This document shows positions 25,645 to 35,813 of a DNA stretch of 64,000 bases, in pieces. The DNA comes from Deltaproteobacteria bacterium (GTDB taxonomy: Bacteria; Myxococcota_A; Polyangia; Polyangiales; Ga0077539): the NCBI GenBank assembly GCA_016218725.1, contig JACRDB010000162.1, positions 1 through 64,000 of the forward strand, given 5' to 3'. Made by a program: the position numbers and the translations under genes. The notes under the pieces were generated by a model. That model saw nothing but the letters and a program-made list of their open reading frames with translations, made no database searches and was not told the origin of the DNA. The first letter of the stretch is position 1. Each line of letters begins with the position of its first letter.

Positions 25645-26187
25645 ATGGCCCCGCCGATCGTACAACTCGACGCGATCCCGTTGGAGGGGCTCTCGCTCGA
25701 CCTCACGCTGGAGCACGGCTGGCTCCGGGACCTCCTGGAGCCCACCGGCGCCGCCCCCGCGGGGGACCGCGCCCAGACCGCCTCTGTGCGCCTGGACCTC
25801 CAGGGCCGGGAGGTGCTGGTCTCCGGGAGCCTCCACCTGACGCTCCAGGCGCCTTGCGTAGCCTGCCTGGAGCCCGTGCAGTTCCCGGTCGGGCAGAGCT
25901 TCCAGCTCCTCCTGGAGCCCGCCGCGGTGAAGAACACCCCAGCCCGCCCCGGCGAGGAGGTGGAGCTCACCGCAGACGAACTGGATACAGACACCTACAC
26001 CGACGACAAGATCGACCTCGGGCACTGGCTCCGGGAGCAGGTGCTCTTGGAGACCCCGGTGCACCCCCGGCACGCGGGCGAGTGTCCGGCGCCGTTGAAC
26101 GTACCTGAGACCTCCGTTGCAGGGCGGGGCTCCGCGGTGGACCCGCGGCTGGCCGTGCTCAAGACCATCAACCTCAAGAAGGAGTAA
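25645..26187 (+). CDS. yceD: YceD/DUF177 family protein (23S rRNA accumulation)
   Basis: 180 aa. The central CVACLEP segment (Cys71, Cys74), followed by acidic residues and IDLGHWLREQVLLETPVHPRH, is the DUF177 signature. The second CP part (GECPAPL) is also present. Members are encoded immediately upstream of rpmF and are needed for 23S rRNA accumulation in bacteria and plastids. Here the stop is 4 bp before rpmF, and the rpmF ribosome site lies over the last codons. First gene of the fatty-acid synthesis operon, behind a clear TTGACA-N17-TAGCGT promoter. Confidence 0.9.
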   Translation: MAPPIVQLDAIPLEGLSLDLTLEHGWLRDLLEPTGAAPAGDRAQTASVRLDLQGREVLVSGSLHLTLQAPCVACLEPVQFPVGQSFQLLLEPAAVKNTPARPGEEVELTADELDTDTYTDDKIDLGHWLREQVLLETPVHPRHAGECPAPLNVPETSVAGRGSAVDPRLAVLKTINLKKE

Positions 26188-26191
26188 TACC

Positions 26192-26398
26192 GTGGCCGTT
26201 CCCAAGCGCAGGACCTCGCGCACCAAGCGCGACAGCCGTCGCGCCAACCATGACAAGATCACCGCCCCCGCGCTGGGCCGGTGCAGCAACTGCGGGGAGG
26301 TCAAGCTCCCCCACCGTGTTTGCGCCGCCTGCGGGTTCTTCGCGGGTGAGAGCGTGCTGCCGCAGCCCGAGAAGGCCGCCCCCAAGGACCCCGGCTGA
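26192..26398 (+). CDS. rpmF: 50S ribosomal protein L32
   Basis: 68 aa from the GTG at 26192 (AAGGAG 7 bp upstream, overlapping the end of yceD). It begins AVPKRRTSRTKRDSRRANH, typical of L32, and has an intact zinc ribbon (Cys31, Cys34, Cys44, Cys47), so it is the zinc-binding form. A C-terminal extension of about 18 residues is normal. Its position between yceD and fabH matches many bacteria, except that plsX is missing after it. Confidence 0.96.
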   Translation: MAVPKRRTSRTKRDSRRANHDKITAPALGRCSNCGEVKLPHRVCAACGFFAGESVLPQPEKAAPKDPG

Positions 26399-26403
26399 GC
26401 CCG

Positions 26404-27402
26404 GTGACCGCCCCGCGCCGCAGCCGCCTCCTCGGGACCGGGCACTACCTGCCCGCCCGGGTGCTGTCCAACAGCGACCTGGAGCGCATGGTAGACACCA
26501 GCGACGCGTGGATCGTCGAGCGCACCGGCATCCGGGAGCGCAGGATCGCCGCCGAGGGCGAGTGCTCCTCGGACATGGCCGCGGAGGCCGCCCGCCGCGC
26601 GCTGGAGAGCGCCGGGCTCAAGCCTGCGGACATCGATCTCCTCCTCGTGGGGACCATCTCCGCGGACCACCCGATGCCCTCCTGCGCGGCCCTGGTGCAG
26701 AAGAAGCTCGGCATGCGCAACGTGCTCTGCGTGGACCTCTCGGCCGCCTGCGCGGGGTGGCTCTACGGCCTTGAGATCGCGGACCAGTACGTGCGCACCG
26801 GGAAGGCCCGGAGGGTGCTCGTGGTGGGCGTGGAGCTCCTCTCCAGGGTGCTCGACTGGACCGACCGGGTCACCTGCGTGCTCTTTGGAGACGGCGCCGG
26901 AGCCGCGGTGCTGGGCCCCCAGGAGGAAGGCGAGACGGGCGCCCTCCTCGGGACCCACTGCTTCCTGGACGGGGGCCTCGCCGGGGCCCTTTGCATCCCC
27001 GCCGGGGGCAGCGCGAGGCCCGCGTCGCACGCCACCGTGGACGCCCGCGAGCACTACGTGAAGATGCAGGGCCAGGAGATCTTCAAGTCCGCGGTGAAGA
27101 ACCTGGCGTCCTCGTGCAAGGTCGCGCTGGAGGAGGCGAAGCTCACCGCGGCGGAGGTGGACTGGGTGGTGCCCCACCAGGCCAACCTGCGCATCCTCCA
27201 GGGCGTGAGCGACCGCGTCGGGGTCCCGATGGCGCGCTTCTACATCAACCTGGACCGCGTGGGGAACACCTCCAGCGCCAGCGTGCCCATCGCCCTGGAC
27301 GAGGCCTCCCGCGCGGGGCTCCTCAAGCCCGGGCAGGTGGTGCTGTGCTGCGCCCTCGGGGCCGGGATCGCCTGGGGCAGCGCCCTCTTCCGGTGGGGCT
27401 GA
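26404..27402 (+). CDS. fabH: 3-oxoacyl-ACP synthase III (KAS III)
   Basis: 332 aa, starting at GTG 5 bp after rpmF. It condenses an acyl-CoA primer with malonyl-ACP to start type II fatty-acid synthesis. The catalytic triad is visible: Cys116 in DLSAACAGW, His258 in PHQAN and Asn288 in GNTSSAS. The length is normal. The primer preference (acetyl or branched) cannot be told from the sequence alone. Next in line is fabD, 3 bp downstream; plsX, usually just upstream of fabH, is not here. Confidence 0.96.
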   Translation: MTAPRRSRLLGTGHYLPARVLSNSDLERMVDTSDAWIVERTGIRERRIAAEGECSSDMAAEAARRALESAGLKPADIDLLLVGTISADHPMPSCAALVQKKLGMRNVLCVDLSAACAGWLYGLEIADQYVRTGKARRVLVVGVELLSRVLDWTDRVTCVLFGDGAGAAVLGPQEEGETGALLGTHCFLDGGLAGALCIPAGGSARPASHATVDAREHYVKMQGQEIFKSAVKNLASSCKVALEEAKLTAAEVDWVVPHQANLRILQGVSDRVGVPMARFYINLDRVGNTSSASVPIALDEASRAGLLKPGQVVLCCALGAGIAWGSALFRWG

Positions 27403-27405
27403 GCG

Positions 27406-28362
27406 GTGAAGGTGGCGTTCGTGTTCCCGGGCCAGGGGGCCCAGGAGGTGGGCATGGGCCGCGCGCTCGCGGAGCGCTACCCGTCGGCCCGGGAGGTCTT
27501 CTCTCGCGCCGACCGCGCCCTCCAGGGTGACGCGACGCCGCTATCTACGCTGTGCTTCGAGGGCCCCGCCTCGGAGCTGATGCTCACGGCCAACACGCAG
27601 CCCGCGGTGCTCACCGCGAGCCTGGCGTGCCTCGCGGCGCTGCGCTCCCGGCTGCCGGAGCTCCAGCCCGCGATGGTGGCCGGGCACTCCCTCGGGGAGT
27701 ACACCGCGCTCGTCTGCGCCGGGGCCCTCACCCTGGAGGACGCCGTCCCTTTGGTGAGGCTCCGGGGCGAGGCCATGCAGGAGGCCGTGGCCCCGGGGGA
27801 GGGCGCCATGAGCGCGGTGATGGGCCTCGAGGACGCACAGGTGCAGGCGCTCTGCGACCAGGTGAGGGACGCTCTCCCGGGGCGGGTGGTCTCGCCGGCG
27901 AATTTCAACGCCCCGTCGCAGGTGGTGATCGCGGGCCACGCGGACGCCGTCGCCAGGGCCGAGGCCCTGGTGGCCGCGCGGCGCGGGAGGGCCATCCCGC
28001 TCAAGGTGTCGGCGCCCTTCCACTGCGCGCTCATGGCCCCGGCGGCCGAGCGGCTCCAGGGCGCGCTCGGGGCGATCCCCGTGGGGGCGCTGGCGGTGCC
28101 CGTGGTGCCCAACGTGGACGCCGTGGCCCACCAGGACCCGTCGCGGGTGCGGGGGCTCCTGGTGCGCCAGGTGGCGGGCACCGTGCGCTGGACCGACTGC
28201 GTCCGGGCGCTGGCCGCGGGCGGCGTGGACACGGTGCTGGAGCTCGGTCCCGGGGCCGTGCTCAAGGGGCTCCTCAAGCGCATTGACAAGGGCCTGCGCG
28301 TGTACAACGTCTCGGACCCGGACACCCTGGACCAGGCGGTCCAGGCGCTCCAGCCGGCGTAA
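27406..28362 (+). CDS. fabD: Malonyl-CoA:ACP transacylase
   Basis: 318 aa from the GTG at 27406, 3 bp after fabH. It transfers malonyl from CoA to acyl carrier protein. Nucleophile Ser95 sits in GHSLGEY; the N-terminal FPGQGAQ motif and the conserved Arg/His elements (SAPFHC) are present. The length is typical. Translation is probably coupled to fabH. Confidence 0.96.
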   Translation: MKVAFVFPGQGAQEVGMGRALAERYPSAREVFSRADRALQGDATPLSTLCFEGPASELMLTANTQPAVLTASLACLAALRSRLPELQPAMVAGHSLGEYTALVCAGALTLEDAVPLVRLRGEAMQEAVAPGEGAMSAVMGLEDAQVQALCDQVRDALPGRVVSPANFNAPSQVVIAGHADAVARAEALVAARRGRAIPLKVSAPFHCALMAPAAERLQGALGAIPVGALAVPVVPNVDAVAHQDPSRVRGLLVRQVAGTVRWTDCVRALAAGGVDTVLELGPGAVLKGLLKRIDKGLRVYNVSDPDTLDQAVQALQPA

Positions 28363-28385
28363 CGGGAGAGGATCGGAAACCCCCA

Positions 28386-29138
28386 ATGGGCGTCTTTGAC
28401 CTGACGGGCCGCACGGCCCTGGTGACCGGTGGCTCCCGGGGGATCGGCAGGGCCGTGGCCGTGGCCCTCGCCCGCCAGGGGGCCTACGTGGCCGTGAACT
28501 ACCAGACGAACGCCCAGGCCGCGGAGGAGGCCCTCGCGCTCCTGCGCGCCGCGGGCGGCGACGGGGAGCTCCTGCCCTTCGACGTGAGCGACGGGGACAA
28601 GGTCACCGCCGCCGTGGAGGACCTCACAAAGCGCAAGGGGCCCCTCGGGGTCGCCGTGGCCAACGCGGGCATCGCGATCGACGGGCTCCTCCTGCGCGTC
28701 AAGGATGAAGACCTGGACCGCACCTTCGCGGTGAACGTCAAGGGCGCCGTGAACCTCTCGCGCGCCGCCCTGCGCACGATGATGCGCGCCCGCTGGGGGA
28801 GGCTGGTGCTGGTCACCTCCGTGGTGGGCGAGAGCGGCAACCCCGGCCAGGCGGTGTACGCCGCCAGCAAGGGGGCGCTCCTGGCGTTGACAAAGACCCT
28901 CGCGCGGGAGTACGGGTCGCGCGGCGTGACGGCCAACGCCGTCGCTCCAGGCTTCATCGAGACGGACATGACCGCGGCCATCCCCGACGCGCTGCGTAAA
29001 AAGACCCTGGAGTCCACTCCCCTCGGGCGCTTCGGCACCCCGGAGGAGGTCGCGGCCGCGGTGGTCTACCTCGCTTCCCCGGAAGCGGGCTTCGTGACGG
29101 GGCAGGTCCTGCGCGTCAATGGTGGGTTGTACATGTAG
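28386..29138 (+). CDS. fabG: 3-oxoacyl-ACP reductase
   Basis: 250-aa short-chain dehydrogenase. NADPH-binding TGGSRGIG (14-21), NAG (93-95), and catalytic Ser145, Tyr158 and Lys162 (YAASK) are all present. It reduces 3-oxoacyl-ACP in the elongation cycle. The setting between fabD and acpP makes the FabG assignment secure over other SDRs. A GGAGAGGA stretch lies somewhat far (about 13 bp) upstream of the ATG. Confidence 0.95.
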   Translation: MGVFDLTGRTALVTGGSRGIGRAVAVALARQGAYVAVNYQTNAQAAEEALALLRAAGGDGELLPFDVSDGDKVTAAVEDLTKRKGPLGVAVANAGIAIDGLLLRVKDEDLDRTFAVNVKGAVNLSRAALRTMMRARWGRLVLVTSVVGESGNPGQAVYAASKGALLALTKTLAREYGSRGVTANAVAPGFIETDMTAAIPDALRKKTLESTPLGRFGTPEEVAAAVVYLASPEAGFVTGQVLRVNGGLYM

Positions 29139-29143
29139 GTGAA

Positions 29144-29160
29144 GACCGCACAACGCGGTC
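29144..29160 (+). promoter_or_regulatory. Hairpin between fabG and acpP
   Basis: GACCGC-ACAAC-GCGGTC forms a perfect 6-bp stem with a 5-nt loop in the 38-bp gap. It has no U-tract, so it is more likely an mRNA processing or stability element raising acpP expression than a terminator; this is inference. Confidence 0.4.
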
Positions 29161-29176
29161 AGAGGTGAGAGGGACG

Positions 29177-29431
29177 ATGAGCGAGAAGACCAGCCAGATC
29201 GAGACCCGGGTGAAGACCATCATCGCCAAGAACCTCGACCTGGATCCCAACGAGATCAAGAACGAGAGCGCGTTCATCCAGGACCTTGGGGCGGACAGCC
29301 TGGCCATCGTGGAGCTGGTGCTGGCGCTGGAGGAGGAGTTCGACCTGGACATCCCGGACGAGGAGACGGAGAAGATCCGTACGGTGAAGGACGCGGTGGA
29401 CTACATCGTCGCGAACGCGGCGCGGGCCTGA
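29177..29431 (+). CDS. acpP: Acyl carrier protein
   Basis: 84 aa from the ATG at 29177 with GAGAGGGA upstream. An in-frame ATG at 29165 would add four residues. Ser41 in the DSL motif (GADSLAIVEL) is the 4'-phosphopantetheine site. The protein is acidic with the usual EEEFDLDIPDEE helix III region. It carries growing acyl chains between the Fab enzymes encoded on both sides. Confidence 0.96.
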   Translation: MSEKTSQIETRVKTIIAKNLDLDPNEIKNESAFIQDLGADSLAIVELVLALEEEFDLDIPDEETEKIRTVKDAVDYIVANAARA

Positions 29432-29436
29432 GCGCC

Positions 29437-30672
29437 ATGCGCAGGGTGGTCGTGACGGGCATCGGGCTGGTCACGCCCTTGGGGATCGGCCTGGAGGAGA
29501 ACTGGACGGCCCTGCTGGAAGGTCGCAGCGGTGTCACGCCCATCACGCGCTTTGACGCCTCGCAGCACCGCACGCGCTTCGCGGGGGAGGTCAAGGGCTT
29601 CGACCCCGAGCGCTGGATCGACCGGCGGAAGCTCAAGGAGTTCGACCGCTTCGCGATGTTCTCCCTGGCAGCGTCGATGCTGGCCTGGGAGGACGCGGGG
29701 CTCGCCGGGGACTCCGGGCCCCGGGACCGGATGGGGTGCATCGTGGGGGTGGGCATCGGCGGCATCGAGTCCATCGAGCGCACCCACGAGGTGCTCCGGA
29801 CCAAGGGGCCAAACCGGGTGACGCCGTATTTCATCCCGGCGGCGATCTCGAACCTCGGGCCCGGCCAGGTGGCGATGAAGCTCGGGCTCCGGGGGGTGAA
29901 CTACGCGGTGACCAGCGCGTGCGCGTCGGGGTCCCACGCCCTGGGGGAGGCGCTTCGCTGGATCCAGCGGGGCGCCGCGGACGTGATGCTGGCGGGCGGG
30001 GCCGAGGCGGCGATCACCCCGCTGGGGGTGGCGGGCTTCAACGCGATGCTCGCCCTCTCCACCCGGAACGACGCGCCGGAGCGCGCGTCCAGGCCCTTTG
30101 ACAAGGGTCGGGACGGCTTTGTCATGGCCGAGGGCGCGGGGATTCTCGTGTTGGAAGACCGGGACCGCGCGCTGGCCCGCGGCGCCAGGGTCTACGCTGA
30201 GCTCGTGGGTTATGGGGCCACCGATGACGCCCACCACATCACCCAGCCGGCCCCTGGGGGCGAGGGGGCCCAGCGCGCGATGCGCGAGTGCCTGGCCGAC
30301 GGGGGCCTCGACCCGGAGCGGGTGGGGTACGTAAACGCCCACGGGACCAGCACCGGCGCGGGGGATATTCAAGAGACCGAGGCGCTTAAGGCAGTCTTTG
30401 GGGACCACGCCCGGCGCCTGGCGGTGAGCTCCACCAAGAGCATGACCGGGCACCTCCTGGGCGCGGCGGGGGGCGTGGAGGCGGCGTACACGGCGCTGGC
30501 CCTCCAGCGGGGGGTGCTCCCGCCCACGATCAACCTGGACGACCCGGACCCGGCGTGCGACCTGGACTACGTGCCGCACCGGGCCCGGAGCGCCACGGTG
30601 GAGGTGGCGCTGTCGAACTCTTTTGGCTTCGGCGGGACCAACGCCACGCTGGCGCTCGCCCGCCACGGGTGA
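29437..30672 (+). CDS. fabF: 3-oxoacyl-ACP synthase II (KAS II)
   Basis: 411 aa, 5 bp after acpP. Catalytic Cys162 (TSACASGS), His302 (NAHGTST) and His339 (KSMTGHLLGAAG) form the condensing-enzyme triad, and the FGFGGTNA C-terminal motif is intact. It performs elongation condensations. The acpP-fabF pairing is conserved and distinguishes it from polyketide synthase modules. Confidence 0.96.
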   Translation: MRRVVVTGIGLVTPLGIGLEENWTALLEGRSGVTPITRFDASQHRTRFAGEVKGFDPERWIDRRKLKEFDRFAMFSLAASMLAWEDAGLAGDSGPRDRMGCIVGVGIGGIESIERTHEVLRTKGPNRVTPYFIPAAISNLGPGQVAMKLGLRGVNYAVTSACASGSHALGEALRWIQRGAADVMLAGGAEAAITPLGVAGFNAMLALSTRNDAPERASRPFDKGRDGFVMAEGAGILVLEDRDRALARGARVYAELVGYGATDDAHHITQPAPGGEGAQRAMRECLADGGLDPERVGYVNAHGTSTGAGDIQETEALKAVFGDHARRLAVSSTKSMTGHLLGAAGGVEAAYTALALQRGVLPPTINLDDPDPACDLDYVPHRARSATVEVALSNSFGFGGTNATLALARHG

Positions 30673-30730
30673 GGGCGGGGCGCGGTATAAGGTACTCTAC
30701 AACGGACATTCTCACACCACAGGAGCCGTC

Positions 30731-31165
<435 letters not shown>

Positions 31166-31212
31166 GGTCGCCCCCCTCGACAGCGGGCGCTCGGTGCGGG
31201 ATGCTAGGGGGC

Positions 31213-32457
31213 ATGAGGCGCTTGCTTGCGGTCTGGGCGCTGGCCCTGGGGTGCGCGCCGGAGATTTCCGACGGGGACCTCGCGCCGGTGGATTCGGGCG
31301 TCCGGCGGGACTCGGGGGTGCCCCCCGCGGACCGGGGTGCCCCGGCGGACACGGGCGTTCGCACGGACACCGGGGTCTCCACCGGGGACTCGTCCCCGCC
31401 GCCTGGGACCCGGGAGAACTGCGCCACGCCCTTTGACGACAACGGCGACGGGCAGGCCAACGAGGGCTGCGCCTGCGCGCCCGGGATGACCGGGATGTGC
31501 TTCGAGCGTACGGAGCCGCAGTTCCGGGGGATGTGCCGGATGGGCACCCAGCGCTGCGTGGGCACCGGGGAGTTCGGCACCTGGGGACCGTGCGAGAGCT
31601 CCTGGCTGCCGCTGCCGATGCACGGCAACCAGTGCGAGGTCACCCAGCCCATCATGGACATGACGGCCACCCGCGCGCCGGTGGACATCCTGTGGTTCCT
31701 GGACACCTCCGGGAGCATGGTCCAGGAGACCATGTTCGTGAACGAGAACCTGAACCGCTTCGCGACCACCATGGCGGGCTCGGGGCTGGACTACCGCGTG
31801 GTGATGATCGCCCGGCGCGGGACGGCGATCCTCCAGGTGTGCGTGCCCGCGCCCCTCGGGGGGCCCGGCTGCACGGACGGGCCGCGCTTCCGTCACATTG
31901 ACCAGTACGTGAACTCCAATGACGGGCTCCAGCAGGTGGTCAATACGTACCCCCGGTGGAGGGACTTCTTCCGCCCGGACAGCATCAAGGTGTTCATCGC
32001 CGTGACCGACGACGAGAGCCGCCCCATGACGGCGGACACCTTTGACCGCACGGTGCGGCCGTGGCCCGGGTTCTCAAGCTACATCTTCAACTCCATCGTG
32101 GGGTATGAGAGCCGCACGGACTGCCCGTCGCTGGCGGCCCGGGGCGGGCAGTACCTCACGCTCACCATGCGCACCATGGGGGACCGGGCCCGGGTGTGCG
32201 ACCGGGACTGGTCCACGATCTTCACCACCTTCGCGCGGGGCATCGCCCGCCGGGCCAACTCCTGGGTCCTGGGAGAGCCCGCCCGCGCGGACACCGTGCA
32301 GGTCTGGATCGTCCAGCCCGACGGGCGCCGCACGCAGCTCACCATGGGCTGGAGCTACGACCCCGCCATGAACCGCGTCACCGTGGACAGCGCGCTCCTG
32401 CCAGCGCCCCCGGCCCGGGTGGAGATTCTCTATCGCCCCCGGTCGGCGTCGCCGTAG
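31213..32457 (+). CDS. vWA-domain lipoprotein
   Basis: 414 aa from the ATG at 31213 (AGGGGG just upstream). Lipobox A-L-G-C at residue 14; a Pro/Asp/Thr linker; one MopE-like motif (DDNGDGQANEGC) with Cys pairs; then a vWA domain beginning VDILWFLDTSGSM (DxSxS at 164-168). The domain contains VFIAVTDDES as the second metal-site strand. The C-terminal 80 residues are beta-rich. MIDAS vWA domains bind proteins through a Mg2+ ion; the target is unknown. The stop is 5 bp before the hydrolase gene, so these may form a unit, though no functional link is evident. Confidence 0.86.
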   Translation: MRRLLAVWALALGCAPEISDGDLAPVDSGVRRDSGVPPADRGAPADTGVRTDTGVSTGDSSPPPGTRENCATPFDDNGDGQANEGCACAPGMTGMCFERTEPQFRGMCRMGTQRCVGTGEFGTWGPCESSWLPLPMHGNQCEVTQPIMDMTATRAPVDILWFLDTSGSMVQETMFVNENLNRFATTMAGSGLDYRVVMIARRGTAILQVCVPAPLGGPGCTDGPRFRHIDQYVNSNDGLQQVVNTYPRWRDFFRPDSIKVFIAVTDDESRPMTADTFDRTVRPWPGFSSYIFNSIVGYESRTDCPSLAARGGQYLTLTMRTMGDRARVCDRDWSTIFTTFARGIARRANSWVLGEPARADTVQVWIVQPDGRRTQLTMGWSYDPAMNRVTVDSALLPAPPARVEILYRPRSASP

Positions 32458-32462
32458 GGATC

Positions 32463-33259
32463 GTGGCGGGACCATTCCAGCAGTTCTGCCTGCGGGTGGT
32501 GACGGCCCCTGCCCGGCGGCGCTTCAAGGCCCCCGCCAGAGCCCGGGCCTGGACCCTGGCCTCCGAGGACGGCACCTCCCTCGCGGCCTGGGAGCTCTCC
32601 CCCGCGGGGACCCCCCGCGGCGTGGTGGTGCTCGGCCACGGGTACCGCGATGACCGCAGGCAGCTCCTGCCCTTCGCGCAGACCCTTGCAGGGGCGGGTT
32701 TTACGGCGGTGGTGTTTGACTTCCGGGCCCACGGCGCCAGCGCCGGGGAGCGCATCACCATCGGCCATGACGAGGCCCGGGACGTGAGGGCGCTCCTGGC
32801 CTGGGCCCGCACCCAGGGGCTCCCGGTGGGGTACCTGGGCTTCTCCATGGGGGCGGCGTCGTACCTCCTGTCGGGCATCGAGGCCGACGTGGCGGTGCTT
32901 GACTCGCCCTATGACACCCTGGAGAACGCCTTCGCGGCGCGGCTGGGGCTCCTGGGCCTCGGGCGCTGGACGCCCTCCGTCCGGGAGGCCTCCCGCGCCC
33001 TCCTGGACGTGGACCCCGCCACCCAGCGGCCCGTGGACCGGGTGTCCTCGCTCCGGTCGCCCACGCTGGTGCTCTTCGCGCCGCGGGACCGCTGGCTCCC
33101 GGCGCGGGTGCGGGAGCGCTTCCGCTCGCAGGCGGCGCCCTCCGTGGAGGTCACGGCCCTGGCCTCCGGCGGGCACTCCGACCATTTCGACGCGCGGTGG
33201 AGCGAGCGGGCGCTGGGGTGGTTTGAAGCGCGGCTGGGTGTGCTATCTCCCCGGCAGCC

Positions 33260-33263
<4 letters not shown>
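32463..33263 (+). CDS. Alpha/beta hydrolase
   Basis: 266 aa from the GTG at 32463; other in-frame starts lie inside the previous gene. Oxyanion GHGYRDDR, nucleophile elbow GFSMG, an acidic residue in APRDRW and the C-terminal GGHSDHF give a complete Ser-Asp-His triad of the prolyl-oligopeptidase-like/YqkD-type group. The N-terminal hydrophobic stretch is short, so it may be peripheral or cytoplasmic. The stop overlaps the thiolase start (ATGA). Substrate unknown. Confidence 0.82.
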
Positions 33264-34456
<1,193 letters not shown>

Positions 34457-34485
34457 GAGAAGGTCGGAGATTGTAGGGAAGAGAC

Positions 34486-34962
34486 CTACGCGGCGACCTG
34501 CGAAGGGAGGGTGTCCCAGGCGAGGCGAGGGGCGGTGTTGCCGGTACCGGTTCCAAGGGCCTCCGTGGTGGGGGTCTCTGCGGGGGCGCTCAGGAGGCTT
34601 ACGAGCACCTGTCGGAGTGGACCCATGACCACGTCCGCGGCGACGTCGCCGGCGTCGGCCATGGCGCGGACGCGGAGCTCCCGGGCGAGGCGCTCCGGGG
34701 CCTGACCGAGGCCGGGCAACTGGGGAAGAGCCGACAGACCCAGGGACAGGAGCGAGGCCAACACCGCGGCGCCGAGCTCGGTCTGGAGGAACGCGGCGAT
34801 CTTTGCCCGGAGGGCGTCGTCACCGGGGCCGAGCTGCTGGGCGAGGGCGGCCACGAGGGGCTCGCGGGTGAGCTTGACGAGCTGGGTCCCGGCGACCCTC
34901 CAGGCGGCGTCGTTGGCGTCGGGACCAAGGTCCTTGAGGGAAGGGAGGGAGAGGTTCTGCAT
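34486..34962 (-). CDS. Small helical protein of unknown function
   Basis: 158 aa from the ATG at 34962 (an alternative ATG at 35046 gives 186 aa). Mostly Ala/Leu-rich predicted helices, no signal peptide, no cysteine, and no motif I recognise. The residues LGLSALPQLPGLGQ and MADAGDVAADVVMGPL suggest amphipathic packing, perhaps membrane-peripheral. The regular coding bias and lack of a better frame support a real gene. It lies downstream of the acetate-transporter-family gene with 90 bp between. Confidence 0.55.
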   Translation of the reverse strand: MQNLSLPSLKDLGPDANDAAWRVAGTQLVKLTREPLVAALAQQLGPGDDALRAKIAAFLQTELGAAVLASLLSLGLSALPQLPGLGQAPERLARELRVRAMADAGDVAADVVMGPLRQVLVSLLSAPAETPTTEALGTGTGNTAPRLAWDTLPSQVAA

Positions 34963-35052
34963 GGTGGGGCTCCGGTCTCTCGGCGTTCCGCCGATGGACC
35001 AGAAGGTGCGCACGAGGCCCCCACGCCGCAACGCCGGGAGTGACATACTCTG

Positions 35053-35676
35053 TCACTGTGTGGGCGTGGGCCCTGGCTTGAAGAGGGGACCGGGGATGGG
35101 GAGGACGGTCCTGGCGGCCGCGTGGTTCAGGAGGATGGCGAAGGCGAGGTAGAGGGCGATGGCGGCGAGGAGGACCGTGGCGACGGCGATGGGGACGGTG
35201 AAGGCGGTGGAGTGGGTGAGCTCCTTGAGGATGCGGCACAGGAAGAGCACATCGATGTCGAGGAGGAAGAGGAACAGGAGCTTGGAGAAGAAGCCGAAGG
35301 CGAAGGTGAGGACGGCGAAGATCACGAGGAAGCACAGGTCCACGGCGAGGACGACGTGGGGGTCCGGGAGCTGCCCCTGGGCGACGCCCGAGAGCACCTG
35401 GTGATTGACCACCCAGTTGAAGGCGAAGGTGGTGAAGAGGGTGCCCCCGAGGAGGTTCTTGTTGGCGAGCGCCATCAAGCCCGCGAGGAGCTGGCACCCG
35501 GCGCCGAAGAGGAGGCAGTAGGTGGCGGCGGTGCGGAAGGCGGGCGCGGTGAGGCTCCACCCGAAGGCGACGGGCAGGAGCGCGGCGCAGCCGACGGCGA
35601 GGCCGAGGAGCCCGAGGGGCGTAGGCTCGGCGAAGGGGACGGGCGCGGGCGCGGCGGGGGCGGAGGGCGGTTCCAT
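35053..35676 (-). CDS. GPR1/FUN34/YaaH (SatP) family membrane protein
   Basis: 207 aa, six predicted membrane helices. The N-terminal AEPTPLGLLG is a variant of the family signature NPAPLGL, and FxTFAFNW is also present. Members transport acetate or succinate, often with protons. The start at the ATG of 35676 is chosen because it places the signature at residue 17, as usual; the frame remains open upstream to 36261, antisense to nothing useful and inside rtcB territory. No Shine-Dalgarno is evident. Confidence 0.85.
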   Translation of the reverse strand: MEPPSAPAAPAPVPFAEPTPLGLLGLAVGCAALLPVAFGWSLTAPAFRTAATYCLLFGAGCQLLAGLMALANKNLLGGTLFTTFAFNWVVNHQVLSGVAQGQLPDPHVVLAVDLCFLVIFAVLTFAFGFFSKLLFLFLLDIDVLFLCRILKELTHSTAFTVPIAVATVLLAAIALYLAFAILLNHAAARTVLPIPGPLFKPGPTPTQ

Positions 35677-35813
35677 GGAGGGGGGACCAGACACGAAACA
35701 GCGAGGGAATGCAACGGGTTGGGGTGCGCGGCGGGAGGTGTTGGGGCGGCGCGGTAGCGCGGGGTGAGGTCGCCGTGAGGCGTCCGCGATAGGAAGGGAC
35801 GACCGCCACCCCC

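Noticed and set aside
24223..27177. A single 984-codon minus-strand frame spanning the collagen-like lipoprotein and antisense to yceD, rpmF and part of fabH
   Set aside because: Only the part from 25524 has a signal peptide and sensible domains; the rest is the antisense shadow of well-recognised genes in high-GC DNA.
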